From Herbaspirillum sp. AP02 (GTDB taxonomy: Bacteria > Pseudomonadota > Gammaproteobacteria > Burkholderiales > Burkholderiaceae_D), in the NCBI RefSeq assembly GCF_015767275.1, contig NZ_JADWMY010000001.1:248001-312000 (forward strand): 64,000 nucleotides of DNA, in the 5' to 3' direction. Made by a program: the position numbers and the translations under genes. Of the stretch, positions 1 through 10,389 are shown in pieces (the stretch's first letter is position 1; every line of letters starts with the position of its first letter). The notes under the pieces were generated by a model, which was not told where the DNA came from, made no database searches, and saw only the letters and a list, made by a program, of their open reading frames with translations.

Positions 1-160
1 TCGCGGAAAGCGTCAGCAGGCAGCACAACAGGAGCAGGAGGTGCCATGGATGCCAACGACGCCACAGAGGCCAAACTCTGCGCCGCACGCGCACTGCCAC
101 ACTCTGGCCCGGCTGCCTTGCCTCTGTCGCAGGCGGATTGCTGGCCGACATGTTTGCCAC
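1..160 (-). CDS. N-terminus of a membrane-anchored protein, cut by the left edge
   Basis: The minus strand reads open from a GTG at 160 to the window edge. It gives about 53 residues: a polar N-terminus, an Arg/Trp-rich stretch (RVRRRVWPLWRRW) and then a hydrophobic core (LLLLLCCLLTLSA). This basic-then-hydrophobic pattern is typical of the first membrane helix of an inner-membrane protein. An AAGGA lies 10 bases before the GTG; an in-frame ATG at 151 is an alternative but sits too far from it. The location downstream of a sulfur-source monooxygenase gene suggests an SsuC-like sulfonate ABC permease. That is only inference, because no diagnostic domain lies inside the window. Confidence 0.5.
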   Translation of the reverse strand, partial: MANMSASNPPATEARQPGQSVAVRVRRRVWPLWRRWHPWHLLLLLCCLLTLSA

Positions 161-175
161 AGCGATGTGTTCCTT

Positions 176-215
176 ATTTGGTTTTTTGTCTACTTTATAG
201 AACATCAAACCAAAT
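176..215. promoter_or_regulatory. Inverted repeat upstream of the truncated membrane gene
   Basis: A perfect 9-bp inverted repeat, ATTTGGTTT (176-184) and AAACCAAAT (207-215), is separated by 22 AT-rich bases containing TATA-like sequence. It lies just upstream of the GTG at 160. The spacing fits a dimeric regulator operator better than a terminator. The rest of the gap between the two minus-strand genes (216-308) shows nothing else I recognise. Confidence 0.4.
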
Positions 216-308
216 TGGAACGTTTACCGCCATTGCCAGTTACGTCGGTTTGTCGGCATCAGCCGGGGCAAGGGGAAAACGCGGGGCGTAGCGTGAGCCC
301 CCGCGCGT

Positions 309-1490
309 TCAGAAGAATCCCTGGGTCGGCAGGCGGACCTGGTTCGCGCTCAGGTTGCCCAGTGCAAAGGCCTTGTGCGAGGTCGGGTTGTGGGTGGAGA
401 TGGTGCGGATGTTGCGCCAGTGACGATCCAGATTGGCCGAGGTGAGGGTGGCCGAGGCTCCGGCGATGTCGAACAGGGCCGTGGCGGCGTGATGGGCGAT
501 GCGATCCACCACCACCTTGGCGCGTGCGGCGGCAGCGGCGGCATCCTGCAGGCGGTCATCGGCATCGGCCGCATTGCTCTTCAGGGCGGCATAGGCGCGG
601 TCGGCCTCGCTGGCGGCGGCCAGCACGATGGCGCGGGTGGCGAAGGCATCGGCATCGCGTTCGCCCAGGGCGCTCAGCAGGATAGGGTCATCGGCCGCCG
701 CCGGCGTGGGTGCGTAGTAGTAGTTGCGCTTGCGTTTGGACAGCAGCGCGCTGGCGTCGCGTGCCACTGCGCTGACCACGCCGGCTATGACCGCCGTGAG
801 GAACAGTTGCGCAATGGTCGAGCCCAGCACCGCCTGGCGCGCTGGTACCTGATCCGGCAACAGCACTTCGTGCGGGGCCACCAGGACATTCTCGAAGTTG
901 GTGGTGCCGCTGCCGGTCAGGCGCTGGCCCATGCCGTACCAGTCGTCCACGGTCTGCACGCCTTCGCGCTGGCGGGGCAGCAGGACCACCGCGCGGCGGC
1001 CGTCTTCCACCGACACCGTCACGTGCAGCCAGTCGGCGAAGAGCGAACCGGTCGAATAGAACTTCTGGCCGTTGAGCACATAGTGCTCACCCTGGCGGAC
1101 CAGACGCGTGGAGAGCACTCCGGTGCCGCCGATCTGCGCCTGTCCCAGTTCGGTATGGGAGGCGCCGATCAGGTCGCCGGCACGCACGCGCTCGCGCAGT
1201 GCGGCCACGCTCGGATGTTGCAGCGGTGCGTTGAGCACGCGTTCCAGGGCCACATGGTGATTGCGCCAGATGTGAGCGATGTTGGGGTCGGCCGCACCCA
1301 GTTCGATGGCGGTCTCCAGGGTCTGCACGAAAGTGGCGCCACCGCCACCGTACTCGGCGTCGAGTCGCCTTGCACCGAAGCCGGTGGCCTTGATTTCTTC
1401 GATCAGGGCAAAGGGTTGTTCACGCTGTGCATCGCGCTGGGCGGCGCCGTCGGCAATGCGCTGCAGGAGGTCGGAGGGAAGTGTGCTCAT
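309..1490 (-). CDS. Acyl-CoA-dehydrogenase-fold flavin monooxygenase, DszC/SfnB type
   Basis: This 393-residue protein has the acyl-CoA dehydrogenase fold. The N-terminal helical part contains EYGGGGATF, the middle beta domain has LNGQKFYSTGSLFADW, and the C-terminal helices end in a NPTSHKAFALGN segment. The family includes DszC and SfnB, reduced-flavin-dependent monooxygenases that oxidise organosulfur compounds to release sulfur. I chose the ATG at 1490 because the N-terminal extension from 1652 does not look like protein of this family and starts before the conserved region. The ribosome-binding site is weak. Sulfur-starvation genes lie on both sides of the adjacent PHA block. The substrate is unknown, and a separate flavin reductase would be needed. 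Confidence 0.75.
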   Translation of the reverse strand: MSTLPSDLLQRIADGAAQRDAQREQPFALIEEIKATGFGARRLDAEYGGGGATFVQTLETAIELGAADPNIAHIWRNHHVALERVLNAPLQHPSVAALRERVRAGDLIGASHTELGQAQIGGTGVLSTRLVRQGEHYVLNGQKFYSTGSLFADWLHVTVSVEDGRRAVVLLPRQREGVQTVDDWYGMGQRLTGSGTTNFENVLVAPHEVLLPDQVPARQAVLGSTIAQLFLTAVIAGVVSAVARDASALLSKRKRNYYYAPTPAAADDPILLSALGERDADAFATRAIVLAAASEADRAYAALKSNAADADDRLQDAAAAAARAKVVVDRIAHHAATALFDIAGASATLTSANLDRHWRNIRTISTHNPTSHKAFALGNLSANQVRLPTQGFF

Positions 1491-1658
1491 GAGGTCGATG
1501 GTGTCCGGGAGAATGGATGCCGCAGGCCGGATGGCCGGGATGAGCACATCATAGAGCCCCGGGCAGGCAAGCCAAACTGCGCATTTCGCATTAGCTTGCT
1601 TGGGCCAGTCATATGCGACCGATGTGGCCGATGCGACAGATGCGGCGGACACCAGCGC

Positions 1659-4220
<2,562 letters not shown>

Positions 4221-4267
4221 CCGAACCTCCCTCGATGTGCATAGCGATACTGCTTCGGCCGATTTAT

Positions 4268-4281
4268 CTGATCTGCATCAG
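4268..4281. promoter_or_regulatory. FNR/ANR-like box
   Basis: CTGAT-CTGC-ATCAG is a perfect palindrome carrying the FNR/ANR core TGAT-N4-ATCA; the outer bases differ from the classic TTGAT-N4-ATCAA. It lies in the divergent gap (4221-4371) between the P-type ATPase and a small membrane protein, so it could serve either or both. Confidence 0.5.
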
Positions 4282-4371
4282 TTCTTCGTCGCGCATGCCG
4301 CCCATCATGGACGGCAGCTATTTCGGCTCGGGCGCGGTTCCTGCCCTGGGTCACCGACGTCAGGACAGACA

Positions 4372-4467
4372 ATGCGAATGTTGGCTATTTCACTATTGGC
4401 GAGCATGGCACTCTTGATCATCTATGTCGTTTTCTACTTCGTCGTTCAGTACGTCGTTCAGGACTGA
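4372..4467 (+). CDS. Small single-pass membrane protein (31 aa)
   Basis: The frame starts at ATG 4372, with AGGA 7 bases upstream, and stops at 4467. The 31-residue product is almost entirely one hydrophobic helix (LAISLLASMALLIIYVVFYF) with a short polar end. It is divergent from the P-type ATPase and shares its FNR-like box. Small membrane peptides often act as subunits or regulators of pumps and oxidases (for example KdpF or CydX), but I recognise no specific family. The small size makes the call tentative. Confidence 0.4.
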   Translation: MRMLAISLLASMALLIIYVVFYFVVQYVVQD

Positions 4468-4498
4468 ACGTCAAGGCAGAGGATACTTGCCTCTCCCA

Positions 4499-5953
4499 TC
4501 AAGGCGGGATGGCCCGGTAGTGCTGCGCAACCAGGCGCGCCACGGCGCAGGAGGCCAGCCGTGTTTCGCGTGAATCGGCGCGGCTGGTCAGCACCAGCGG
4601 CAGGCGCGCGCCGAGCACCAGGCCGGCACTGACGGCGCCACCCAGATATTCCAGTTGCTTGGCCAGCAGATTGCCGCTTTCCAGATCGGGGACCATCAGG
4701 ATGTCCGCTTGTCCCGCCACTTCCGAGACGATGCCCTTGACCCGTGCCGATACCGGCGAGACCGCGTTGTCGAAGGCCAGCGGGCCATCCAGTACACCGC
4801 CGGTGATCTGCCCGCGATCGGCCATCTTGCATAGCGCGGCAGCGTCCAGCGTGGCCGGCATCCTCGGATTGACCGTCTCCACCGCCGCCAGGATGGCAAC
4901 CCTGGGCAGCTTGACGCCAATGGCCTGGGCCAGGTCGATGGCGTTGCGGATGATGTCGGCCTTTTCTTCCAGCGTCGGTTCGATGTTCACGGCCGCATCG
5001 GTGATGATGAAGGGGCGCGGGTAGGAGGGCGTCTGCATCAGGTAGCAATGGCTCATGCGGCGCTTGGTGCGCAGCGCCGGGCTGGCCACGACGGCGCTCA
5101 TGAATTCGTCGGTATGCAGGCTGCCTTTCATCAGCATCTCCACCTGTCCCTGGCTGGCCAGCTCGACTGCACGTGCCGCTGCCGCGTGGCTATGGGGAAC
5201 GTCCTCAATGGGGAACGCGGAGATATCCAGCTTCTGCTGCGCGGCCAGGGCCAGCAGCTTGGCCCGGGGCGCCACCAGCACCGGCAGGATGATACCGGCG
5301 GCATGGGCGTCCAGTACCGCCGACAGGCTGGCCGCATCGCAGGGATGGACGATGGCGACCTTGACCGGCCCCAGCTGGCGCGTATGGTCGAGCAACTGTT
5401 GCAGCTCGCCATTACCCATCTTCATGCTGACTTCCGGCAAGGTGGTCCGGCGTCGCACGATGGATTCGGTGGGCGCGATGACGTCGGCCTCGCCTTCGAT
5501 CACGATGACGTTGTCCTGATTGACGCAGGCGCATTTGAGCGTCAGCCGGTGCCGGGCCTCGTCACGTGCGACCACGGTGACGCTGGTCTGCAGCGTATCG
5601 CCGATGCGTACCGGATGCAGGAACCGCAGGGTCTGGCCGAGATAGATCGTGCCTGGCCCCGGCAGCCGGGTCCCAAGCACGGCCGAGATCAATGCGCCGC
5701 CGAACATGCCATGCGCGATCAGTCCATGGAACCGACTTTCCTTGGCGAAGGCGGCATCCAGGTGCTGGGGATTGGCGTCACCGGAGATGACGGCGAAGAG
5801 CTGGATGTCGGCCGAGGTGAGCGTGCGGGTGATGGTGGCAGTGTCACCGATGGCGATTTCCGCGAAGACCCGGTTGCGGATCAGGCCGAGCAGATCGTCG
5901 CTGGCGTGCGTTTCTGTCATGTTGGCGGGGCTGCCTGATGATGCTTCGGTCAT
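4499..5953 (-). CDS. MaoC-like hydratase fused to phosphate acetyl/butyryltransferase
   Basis: This 484-residue fusion has a MaoC hot-dog domain at roughly residues 25-160 (ISGDANPQHLD, HGMFGGALISAVLG). It is followed by a phosphotransacetylase domain at about 180-484 (HPCDAASLSAVLDA, NPRMPATLDAAAL, VPDLESGNLLAKQLEYL). This architecture is known as bifunctional enoyl-CoA hydratase/phosphate acetyltransferase. The hydratase half could convert enoyl-CoA to (R)-3-hydroxyacyl-CoA for PHA synthesis, and the transferase half could exchange CoA for phosphate. It is the last gene of a DksA-like, phaC, fabI, maoC-pta run. A second Met at residue 12 is an alternative start. Confidence 0.85.
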   Translation of the reverse strand: MTEASSGSPANMTETHASDDLLGLIRNRVFAEIAIGDTATITRTLTSADIQLFAVISGDANPQHLDAAFAKESRFHGLIAHGMFGGALISAVLGTRLPGPGTIYLGQTLRFLHPVRIGDTLQTSVTVVARDEARHRLTLKCACVNQDNVIVIEGEADVIAPTESIVRRRTTLPEVSMKMGNGELQQLLDHTRQLGPVKVAIVHPCDAASLSAVLDAHAAGIILPVLVAPRAKLLALAAQQKLDISAFPIEDVPHSHAAAARAVELASQGQVEMLMKGSLHTDEFMSAVVASPALRTKRRMSHCYLMQTPSYPRPFIITDAAVNIEPTLEEKADIIRNAIDLAQAIGVKLPRVAILAAVETVNPRMPATLDAAALCKMADRGQITGGVLDGPLAFDNAVSPVSARVKGIVSEVAGQADILMVPDLESGNLLAKQLEYLGGAVSAGLVLGARLPLVLTSRADSRETRLASCAVARLVAQHYRAIPP

Positions 5954-6021
5954 GGTGTCCTCGGCTTGGAATGGGCCGGAGCGGAGTCAGCGATGCGGCG
6001 CTCACGCTTGCCCGGGGTGGC

Positions 6022-6789
6022 TCATGCGACGATGTGATAGCCCGCATCGACATACAGGGTGTTTCCGGTGATCACGCTGGACGCATCGCTGGCCAGAAAA
6101 CTGCACAGGTCACCGACGTCGTCGATATTGGCCAGCCGGCGCAAGGGCGAACGGCGCGCCGCGTCGGTCAGGAACTCCTCGAAGCAATTCAGCCCGGAGG
6201 CCGCCCGCGTGGCCAGCGGCCCCGGCGACACGGCATTGACCCGGATGCCAGCCGGGCCCAGGTCGCTGGCCAGATAGCGCACGCTGGCTTCCAGCGCCGC
6301 CTTGACCGGTCCCATCATGCCGTAGTTGCTGACGACCTCGTCGGCACCGACATAACTCATGGTGATCAGGCTACCGCCATTCTTCATCAGGGGTTCCGCC
6401 AGGCGCGCCATGCGGATGAAGGAATGGCAGGACACGTCCATTGCCTTGGCAAATCCCTCGGGCGAGCAATTCACGACGCGGTCGTGCAGATCCGCCGCCG
6501 GTGCGAAGGCGATCGAATGCAGCACGAAGTCGAGCCTGCCCCAGTGCGTCGTGATCAGTTCGAAGAGATGCTCCATCTGGCCGGGCTGACTGACATCCAG
6601 CGGGCTCATGATGGTGGCCTGCACCTGATCCGCCAGGGGTTCCACACAATGGCGCGCCTTGTCGTTGAGCCATGTCACGGCCAGTTCGGCGCCGGCCGCG
6701 TGCAGTGCACGCGCACAGCCCCAGGCGATGCTGTGCTTGTCGGCGATGCCCACCACCAGGCCTTTTTTTCCTTCCAGCGAAAGCACCAT
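6022..6789 (-). CDS. fabI: Enoyl-[acyl-carrier-protein] reductase FabI
   Basis: This 255-residue short-chain dehydrogenase has FabI features: GIADKHSIAWG nucleotide-binding start, the LHSIAFAP strand, the YVGADEVVSNYGMMGPVKAAL active-site region with Tyr and Lys, and the SPGPLATRAASG segment. It reduces enoyl-ACP in fatty acid synthesis using NADH or NADPH. The start at 6789 is supported by the conserved N-terminus (LEGKKGLVVGIADKHS). It begins two bases after the end of phaC, so the two are co-transcribed. A FabI inside a PHA operon is probably a second, specialised copy; the housekeeping gene would lie elsewhere. Confidence 0.85.
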   Translation of the reverse strand: MVLSLEGKKGLVVGIADKHSIAWGCARALHAAGAELAVTWLNDKARHCVEPLADQVQATIMSPLDVSQPGQMEHLFELITTHWGRLDFVLHSIAFAPAADLHDRVVNCSPEGFAKAMDVSCHSFIRMARLAEPLMKNGGSLITMSYVGADEVVSNYGMMGPVKAALEASVRYLASDLGPAGIRVNAVSPGPLATRAASGLNCFEEFLTDAARRSPLRRLANIDDVGDLCSFLASDASSVITGNTLYVDAGYHIVA

Positions 6790-6790
6790 C

Positions 6791-8539
6791 CTATTTCTCC
6801 ATGATGTAGGCTCCGGGCGCATCGTCCATCCGCCCGGCTTTTGCGCCGCCCAGACGGGGCGGGGTGGTGGGCTCGCCCGAATGCTGCGCCAGCCAGGTTT
6901 GCCAGGCAGGCCACCAGGAGCCTTCGGTGACGGGCGTCTCTGCGGCCCATTGATCGGGCGGGCAGTAGGCGCCACCGGCTGGCCGGGTACGCATCTGGAA
7001 CTGGCTGCGCGGATGCCCCGGCGGGCTGACGATGCCGGCATTGTGGCCGCCGCTGACCAACACGAAGGTGATTTCCGCCGGGCACAGATAATGCAGCTTG
7101 AAGACCGAGTGCCAGGGCGCGACATGGTCGCGGACCGTTCCCACCAGGAATACCGGGGTGTTGATGTCACTGAGCGCGACCGGCTTGCCCTCCACGGGAT
7201 AGCGGCCTTCGCTCAGATCGTCATCCAGGAACAACCGGCGCAGGTATTGCGAATGCATGCGAGCCGGCATGCGGGTGGCGTCCGCATTCCATTCCATCAG
7301 GTCGCTGTTGCGGGCCGGCGTACCCATCAGGTATTGGCCGATCACGCGTGACCAGAGCAGGTCGTAGGAGCGCAGCATCTGGAAGGCGGCCGCCATCTGT
7401 GTCTGGCTGAGCGTGCCGGCCTCCTGCATCTGGGCCTCCAGCAGGCTGATCTGGCTTTCGTCGATGAACAGGCCCAGTTCACCCGGCTCGCTGAAGTCGG
7501 TCTGCGCCGCCAGCAAGGTCAGCGATGCCAGACGCGGATCGCCGTCGCGTGCCATCGCGGCCGCAGCAATGGCCAACAGGCTGCCACCCAGGCAGTAACC
7601 GGCGCCATGCACTTTCTGACCGGGGACGATGCGGTTGACCGCGTCGAGGGCGGCATGCAGGCCGGCGTTCAGATAGTCGTCCATGCCCAGGTCGCGGTCT
7701 TCGGGACCGGGGTTCTTCCAGGAGACGCAGAACACCGTGTGACCGCGCTCGACCAGATAGCGGATCAGCGAGTTCGCCGGTGACAGGTCGAGGATGTAGT
7801 ACTTCATGATCCAGGCCGGAATGATCAGCAGCGGCTCCGGATACACCGCCTTGCCGGCCGGGGCGTACTGGATCAATTCCATGATGTCGTTGCGCAGGAC
7901 CACCTTGCCGGGCGTGATCGCCACGTCCTTGCCGGGCAGGAAGCTGCGATCAGGGTTCGCCGGCTGTTCCAGCAGCAGACCGACCATGTCGTTCATGCAG
8001 TTCTGCAGACCAGTCAGGAGATTGTCGCCGCCTTGTTCCACGCTCACACGCAGCACTTCCGGATTGGTCAACAGATAGTTGCCGGGAGAGAATATGTCCA
8101 GTATCTGGCGCGCAGCGAAATTGACCAGATCGGCATGATGCTTTTCGACACCCCAGACGTCCCGCGTGGCGGCATTCCACCATTGTTCGGTCAGCAGGAA
8201 ACCCTGGTGCCACAGGTTGTAGGGCCAGCGTTGCCAGTCCGGCGCGGCAAAGCGGCGGTCGGCGACCGGCAGGTCGGAAGCCTGGGCGTGGGCACTGCCC
8301 ATGTAATGCAACAGGCGGTTGCCCTGCTGCAGGGCCAGGCACAGTAATTCAAGGCGCTTTCCGGGGGAGACGGCCAGGTGCGCAGCCCAGTCGATAGCGG
8401 CCAGCAATCCCGACGCCAGCGACAGCGAGCCGCTGGAACGCGCCAGGGCTGCGTGCACCTGCATGTCCAGGCGCTCGGTCGGCGTAGGAATGACAGCCGT
8501 CTGCAGGGGCAGTGGCCAGGTTTGTCCGTGCGTGTTCAT
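6791..8539 (-). CDS. phaC: Class I-like poly(3-hydroxyalkanoate) synthase
   Basis: This 582-residue protein has the PhaC N-terminal domain (DWQRWPYNLWHQGFLLTEQWW at about 101-121) and the alpha/beta-hydrolase domain with lipase-like box GYCLGG, nucleophile Cys316. Candidate partners are the Asp of GTVRDHVAPW and the His of SGGHNAGIVSPPGH. It polymerises (R)-3-hydroxyacyl-CoA into granules. The start overlaps the stop of the DksA-like gene by four bases (ATGA). Co-transcription with fabI and maoC-pta, rather than phaAB, points to an accessory synthase (phaC2-like) fed from fatty-acid intermediates under low oxygen. Confidence 0.88.
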   Translation of the reverse strand: MNTHGQTWPLPLQTAVIPTPTERLDMQVHAALARSSGSLSLASGLLAAIDWAAHLAVSPGKRLELLCLALQQGNRLLHYMGSAHAQASDLPVADRRFAAPDWQRWPYNLWHQGFLLTEQWWNAATRDVWGVEKHHADLVNFAARQILDIFSPGNYLLTNPEVLRVSVEQGGDNLLTGLQNCMNDMVGLLLEQPANPDRSFLPGKDVAITPGKVVLRNDIMELIQYAPAGKAVYPEPLLIIPAWIMKYYILDLSPANSLIRYLVERGHTVFCVSWKNPGPEDRDLGMDDYLNAGLHAALDAVNRIVPGQKVHGAGYCLGGSLLAIAAAAMARDGDPRLASLTLLAAQTDFSEPGELGLFIDESQISLLEAQMQEAGTLSQTQMAAAFQMLRSYDLLWSRVIGQYLMGTPARNSDLMEWNADATRMPARMHSQYLRRLFLDDDLSEGRYPVEGKPVALSDINTPVFLVGTVRDHVAPWHSVFKLHYLCPAEITFVLVSGGHNAGIVSPPGHPRSQFQMRTRPAGGAYCPPDQWAAETPVTEGSWWPAWQTWLAQHSGEPTTPPRLGGAKAGRMDDAPGAYIMEK

Positions 8540-8868
8540 CAGGCGGCCCTGGGGTGGCGACGTTCATGCAGCTGCTGGCAGGCCAGACAGCGTTTGGCCG
8601 TGGGATAGGCCAGCAGACGCTCGACCGCGATATCGGCCTCGCAATCTGCGCATAGTCCATAGCTACCGTCCTGCATGCGCGATCGTGCCTGGCTGATGTC
8701 CTGCAATTCATGCAACTCCTGGTCCGACATCACTTGCACGATGGCGGCCCGCTCCGGACCTTCTTCGTCGATGAAGTCGGCTGCCTGCATGCGCTGGCGC
8801 AGTGAATGTTCGGCGTCGTCCAGCTGGCTGCCAAGCCGGACCCATTGGGTGGGGGAAATCTGTCGCAT
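8539..8868 (-). CDS. TraR/DksA-type zinc-finger protein
   Basis: This 109-residue protein has a helical N-terminus and a C-terminal C4 zinc finger (CADC then CLAC, 20 residues apart). DksA-family proteins insert into the RNA polymerase secondary channel; short ones like this are TraR/DksA2-like. The DksA coiled-coil tip is only partly represented. It is the first gene of the operon dksA-like, phaC, fabI, maoC-pta. Its regulator could be an Fnr-type protein, given the two FNR-like boxes upstream. Confidence 0.8.
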   Translation of the reverse strand: MRQISPTQWVRLGSQLDDAEHSLRQRMQAADFIDEEGPERAAIVQVMSDQELHELQDISQARSRMQDGSYGLCADCEADIAVERLLAYPTAKRCLACQQLHERRHPRAA

Positions 8869-8949
8869 GGCTCACTCCATGAACTGCACCCGATGCCCAT
8901 TGACCGGGATTGCATGGGGCAACTGTGCGCCATGGCCTGGCCCGGCCTA

Positions 8950-9015
8950 CTGATGTAAGTCAAGGCCAGCCAGCGAGGCCCTGTCGGGTCAGTGCAGGAA
9001 CTTGACTTGCATCAG
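8950..9015. promoter_or_regulatory. Pair of inverted FNR/ANR-like boxes between divergent PHA transcription units
   Basis: CTGATGTAAGTCAAG (8950-8964) and CTTGACTTGCATCAG (9001-9015) are 15-bp inverted copies differing at one base. Each matches the FNR core TGAT-N4-ATCA with one mismatch. They lie in the 320-bp gap (8869-9188) between the DksA-like/phaC operon on the left and the phasin/BON genes on the right, one box positioned for each direction. Nothing else was recognised in this gap. Confidence 0.5.
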
Positions 9016-9188
9016 TTTTGCATCCGATGCCTGGCGCAGAATCTTCATATAAGGATCAGACTTGCTGAACATTGTGGGCGCCGGTGCTGGATGATCCAGC
9101 CCGGGCCCCGGCAAGCGACGCTGGAAAGGCAGGCAATGACCTCTGGCGTTCTCGATCGGGCATTGCCAGATTCTGGAAAGGAAATCCC

Positions 9189-9644
9189 ATGCGCCTCCCC
9201 AACATGGACAACTACGCCGACTTCTGGCTGGGCTACGCCAGCCATCAGATCGAGGCCGGCGTCGAACTCGGCGCCACCACCCTCGCAAGCATGAGCAAGC
9301 TCTATGACCTGGATACCAGTTTCCTGCGCCGCGAAAGCGGCAATGCAATCCTGCTGGCCAAGCAATGCGTGGAAGCAAGAACCCCGGTGGAAGCGGCCTC
9401 GATGATGGCCGAACGCTGGCGCAGTGAGATGCAGGAAAGCGCCGTCTTTGCCGGACAGCTGGTCGAGTGGCTGGCCGAACTCAGTGCCAGGCTGAATCAC
9501 GCCACGCAACAGCGGATGGCGGGGTTGAACGGCCAATATGCGGGCTATCTGAACAGTGCCAGCTCCGGCGCCAACAGCGTACCGGCTGACGGCAAGCCAG
9601 CAGACAAGACCACGAACAAGGTCGCCAGGAGCAAGGCCGGCTGA
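9189..9644 (+). CDS. Phasin-like PHA granule protein
   Basis: This 151-residue helical protein opens with MDNYADFWLGYASHQIEAGVE (shortened here) and ends in a Ser/Ala/Lys-rich low-complexity tail. Phasins are small amphipathic helical proteins coating PHA granules, and the helical heptad-like central region and position divergent to phaC fit that. The ATG at 9189 follows AAGGAAA at good spacing; an upstream frame start at 9072 lacks this. The phasin call rests on composition and context more than on a clear motif. Confidence 0.6.
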   Translation: MRLPNMDNYADFWLGYASHQIEAGVELGATTLASMSKLYDLDTSFLRRESGNAILLAKQCVEARTPVEAASMMAERWRSEMQESAVFAGQLVEWLAELSARLNHATQQRMAGLNGQYAGYLNSASSGANSVPADGKPADKTTNKVARSKAG

Positions 9645-9671
9645 AGCGCAACTTCTCAAGGGAGCAGGGCG

Positions 9672-10322
9672 ATGAAAAGCGACCATCAATTGCGGCAGGA
9701 AGTCATGGACGAACTGGCCTGGGATAGTGCCTTCGACGACAACCGCATCGGCGTGGAGGTGGTCAGCGGGATCGTAACGCTGACCGGGCATCTCGACAGC
9801 TACGCCCAAAAGTATGCGGCCGAACGTGCCGCCTTGCGCGTGGGTGGCGTCAAGGGGCTGGCCGTGGAGATCGACGTACACCTGCCCGGCGCCAGCCAGA
9901 GGACGGACAGCGAGATTGCCGCCGCGGCCCGCCACGCCATCGAATGGAATGTGCTGTTGCCGAAGGAGGGCCTCCAGATCAAGGTGGAGCACGGCTGGAT
10001 CACCCTGTCGGGCCAGGTCCGGTTCGACCACCAGCGCGAAGCGGCCGAACAGTCGCTCCGCACTCTCTTCGGCCTGATCGGCATCAGCAACCTGATCACG
10101 GTGCAGGCCAGCGCCGCACCGCGCGACATCAGGAACAGCATCGAAACAGCCTTGCAACGGCGGGCGCACATCCAGACCACGGCCCTCTATGTGGGCGTGA
10201 ACGACAAGGTCGTCACCCTTACCGGCATGGTCGGCTCGCTTGCCGAACGGCAGGAGGCTTGCCGGGCGGCGCAACATACGCCCGGCGTGGAGCGGGTGAT
10301 CGACAACATCGTCGTGGTGTAG
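9672..10322 (+). CDS. Triple BON-domain protein
   Basis: This 216-residue protein has three BON (OsmY-like) domains, at about 4-70, 77-145 and 150-216, each with a V-x-G-x-V-T-L-T/S-G signature (VVSGIVTLTG, VEHGWITLSG, VNDKVVTLTG). BON domains are thought to bind phospholipid or small ligands. There is no signal peptide, so unlike OsmY it should stay in the cytoplasm. It follows the phasin by 27 bases and probably shares its promoter. A strong hairpin follows the stop. Confidence 0.85.
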   Translation: MKSDHQLRQEVMDELAWDSAFDDNRIGVEVVSGIVTLTGHLDSYAQKYAAERAALRVGGVKGLAVEIDVHLPGASQRTDSEIAAAARHAIEWNVLLPKEGLQIKVEHGWITLSGQVRFDHQREAAEQSLRTLFGLIGISNLITVQASAAPRDIRNSIETALQRRAHIQTTALYVGVNDKVVTLTGMVGSLAERQEACRAAQHTPGVERVIDNIVVV

Positions 10323-10348
10323 CGCCTGCCGCAAACGCGCTCACGATG

Positions 10349-10377
10349 GGAAGGGCAGCTCCGGCAGCTGCCCTTCC
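10349..10377. terminator. Bidirectional hairpin between convergent genes
   Basis: A 12-bp perfect stem, GGAAGGGCAGCT and AGCTGCCCTTCC, has a 5-base loop. It lies between the BON gene (plus) and the LLM gene (minus). There is no long T run on either side. Confidence 0.65.
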
Positions 10378-10389
10378 TGATCCCCGGGG

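Noticed and set aside
41..291. Plus-strand frame with an AGGAGG close to an ATG at 46
   Set aside because: The product looks like no protein and runs through the likely promoter. The opposite strand gives a basic-then-hydrophobic membrane start with its own ribosome-binding site.
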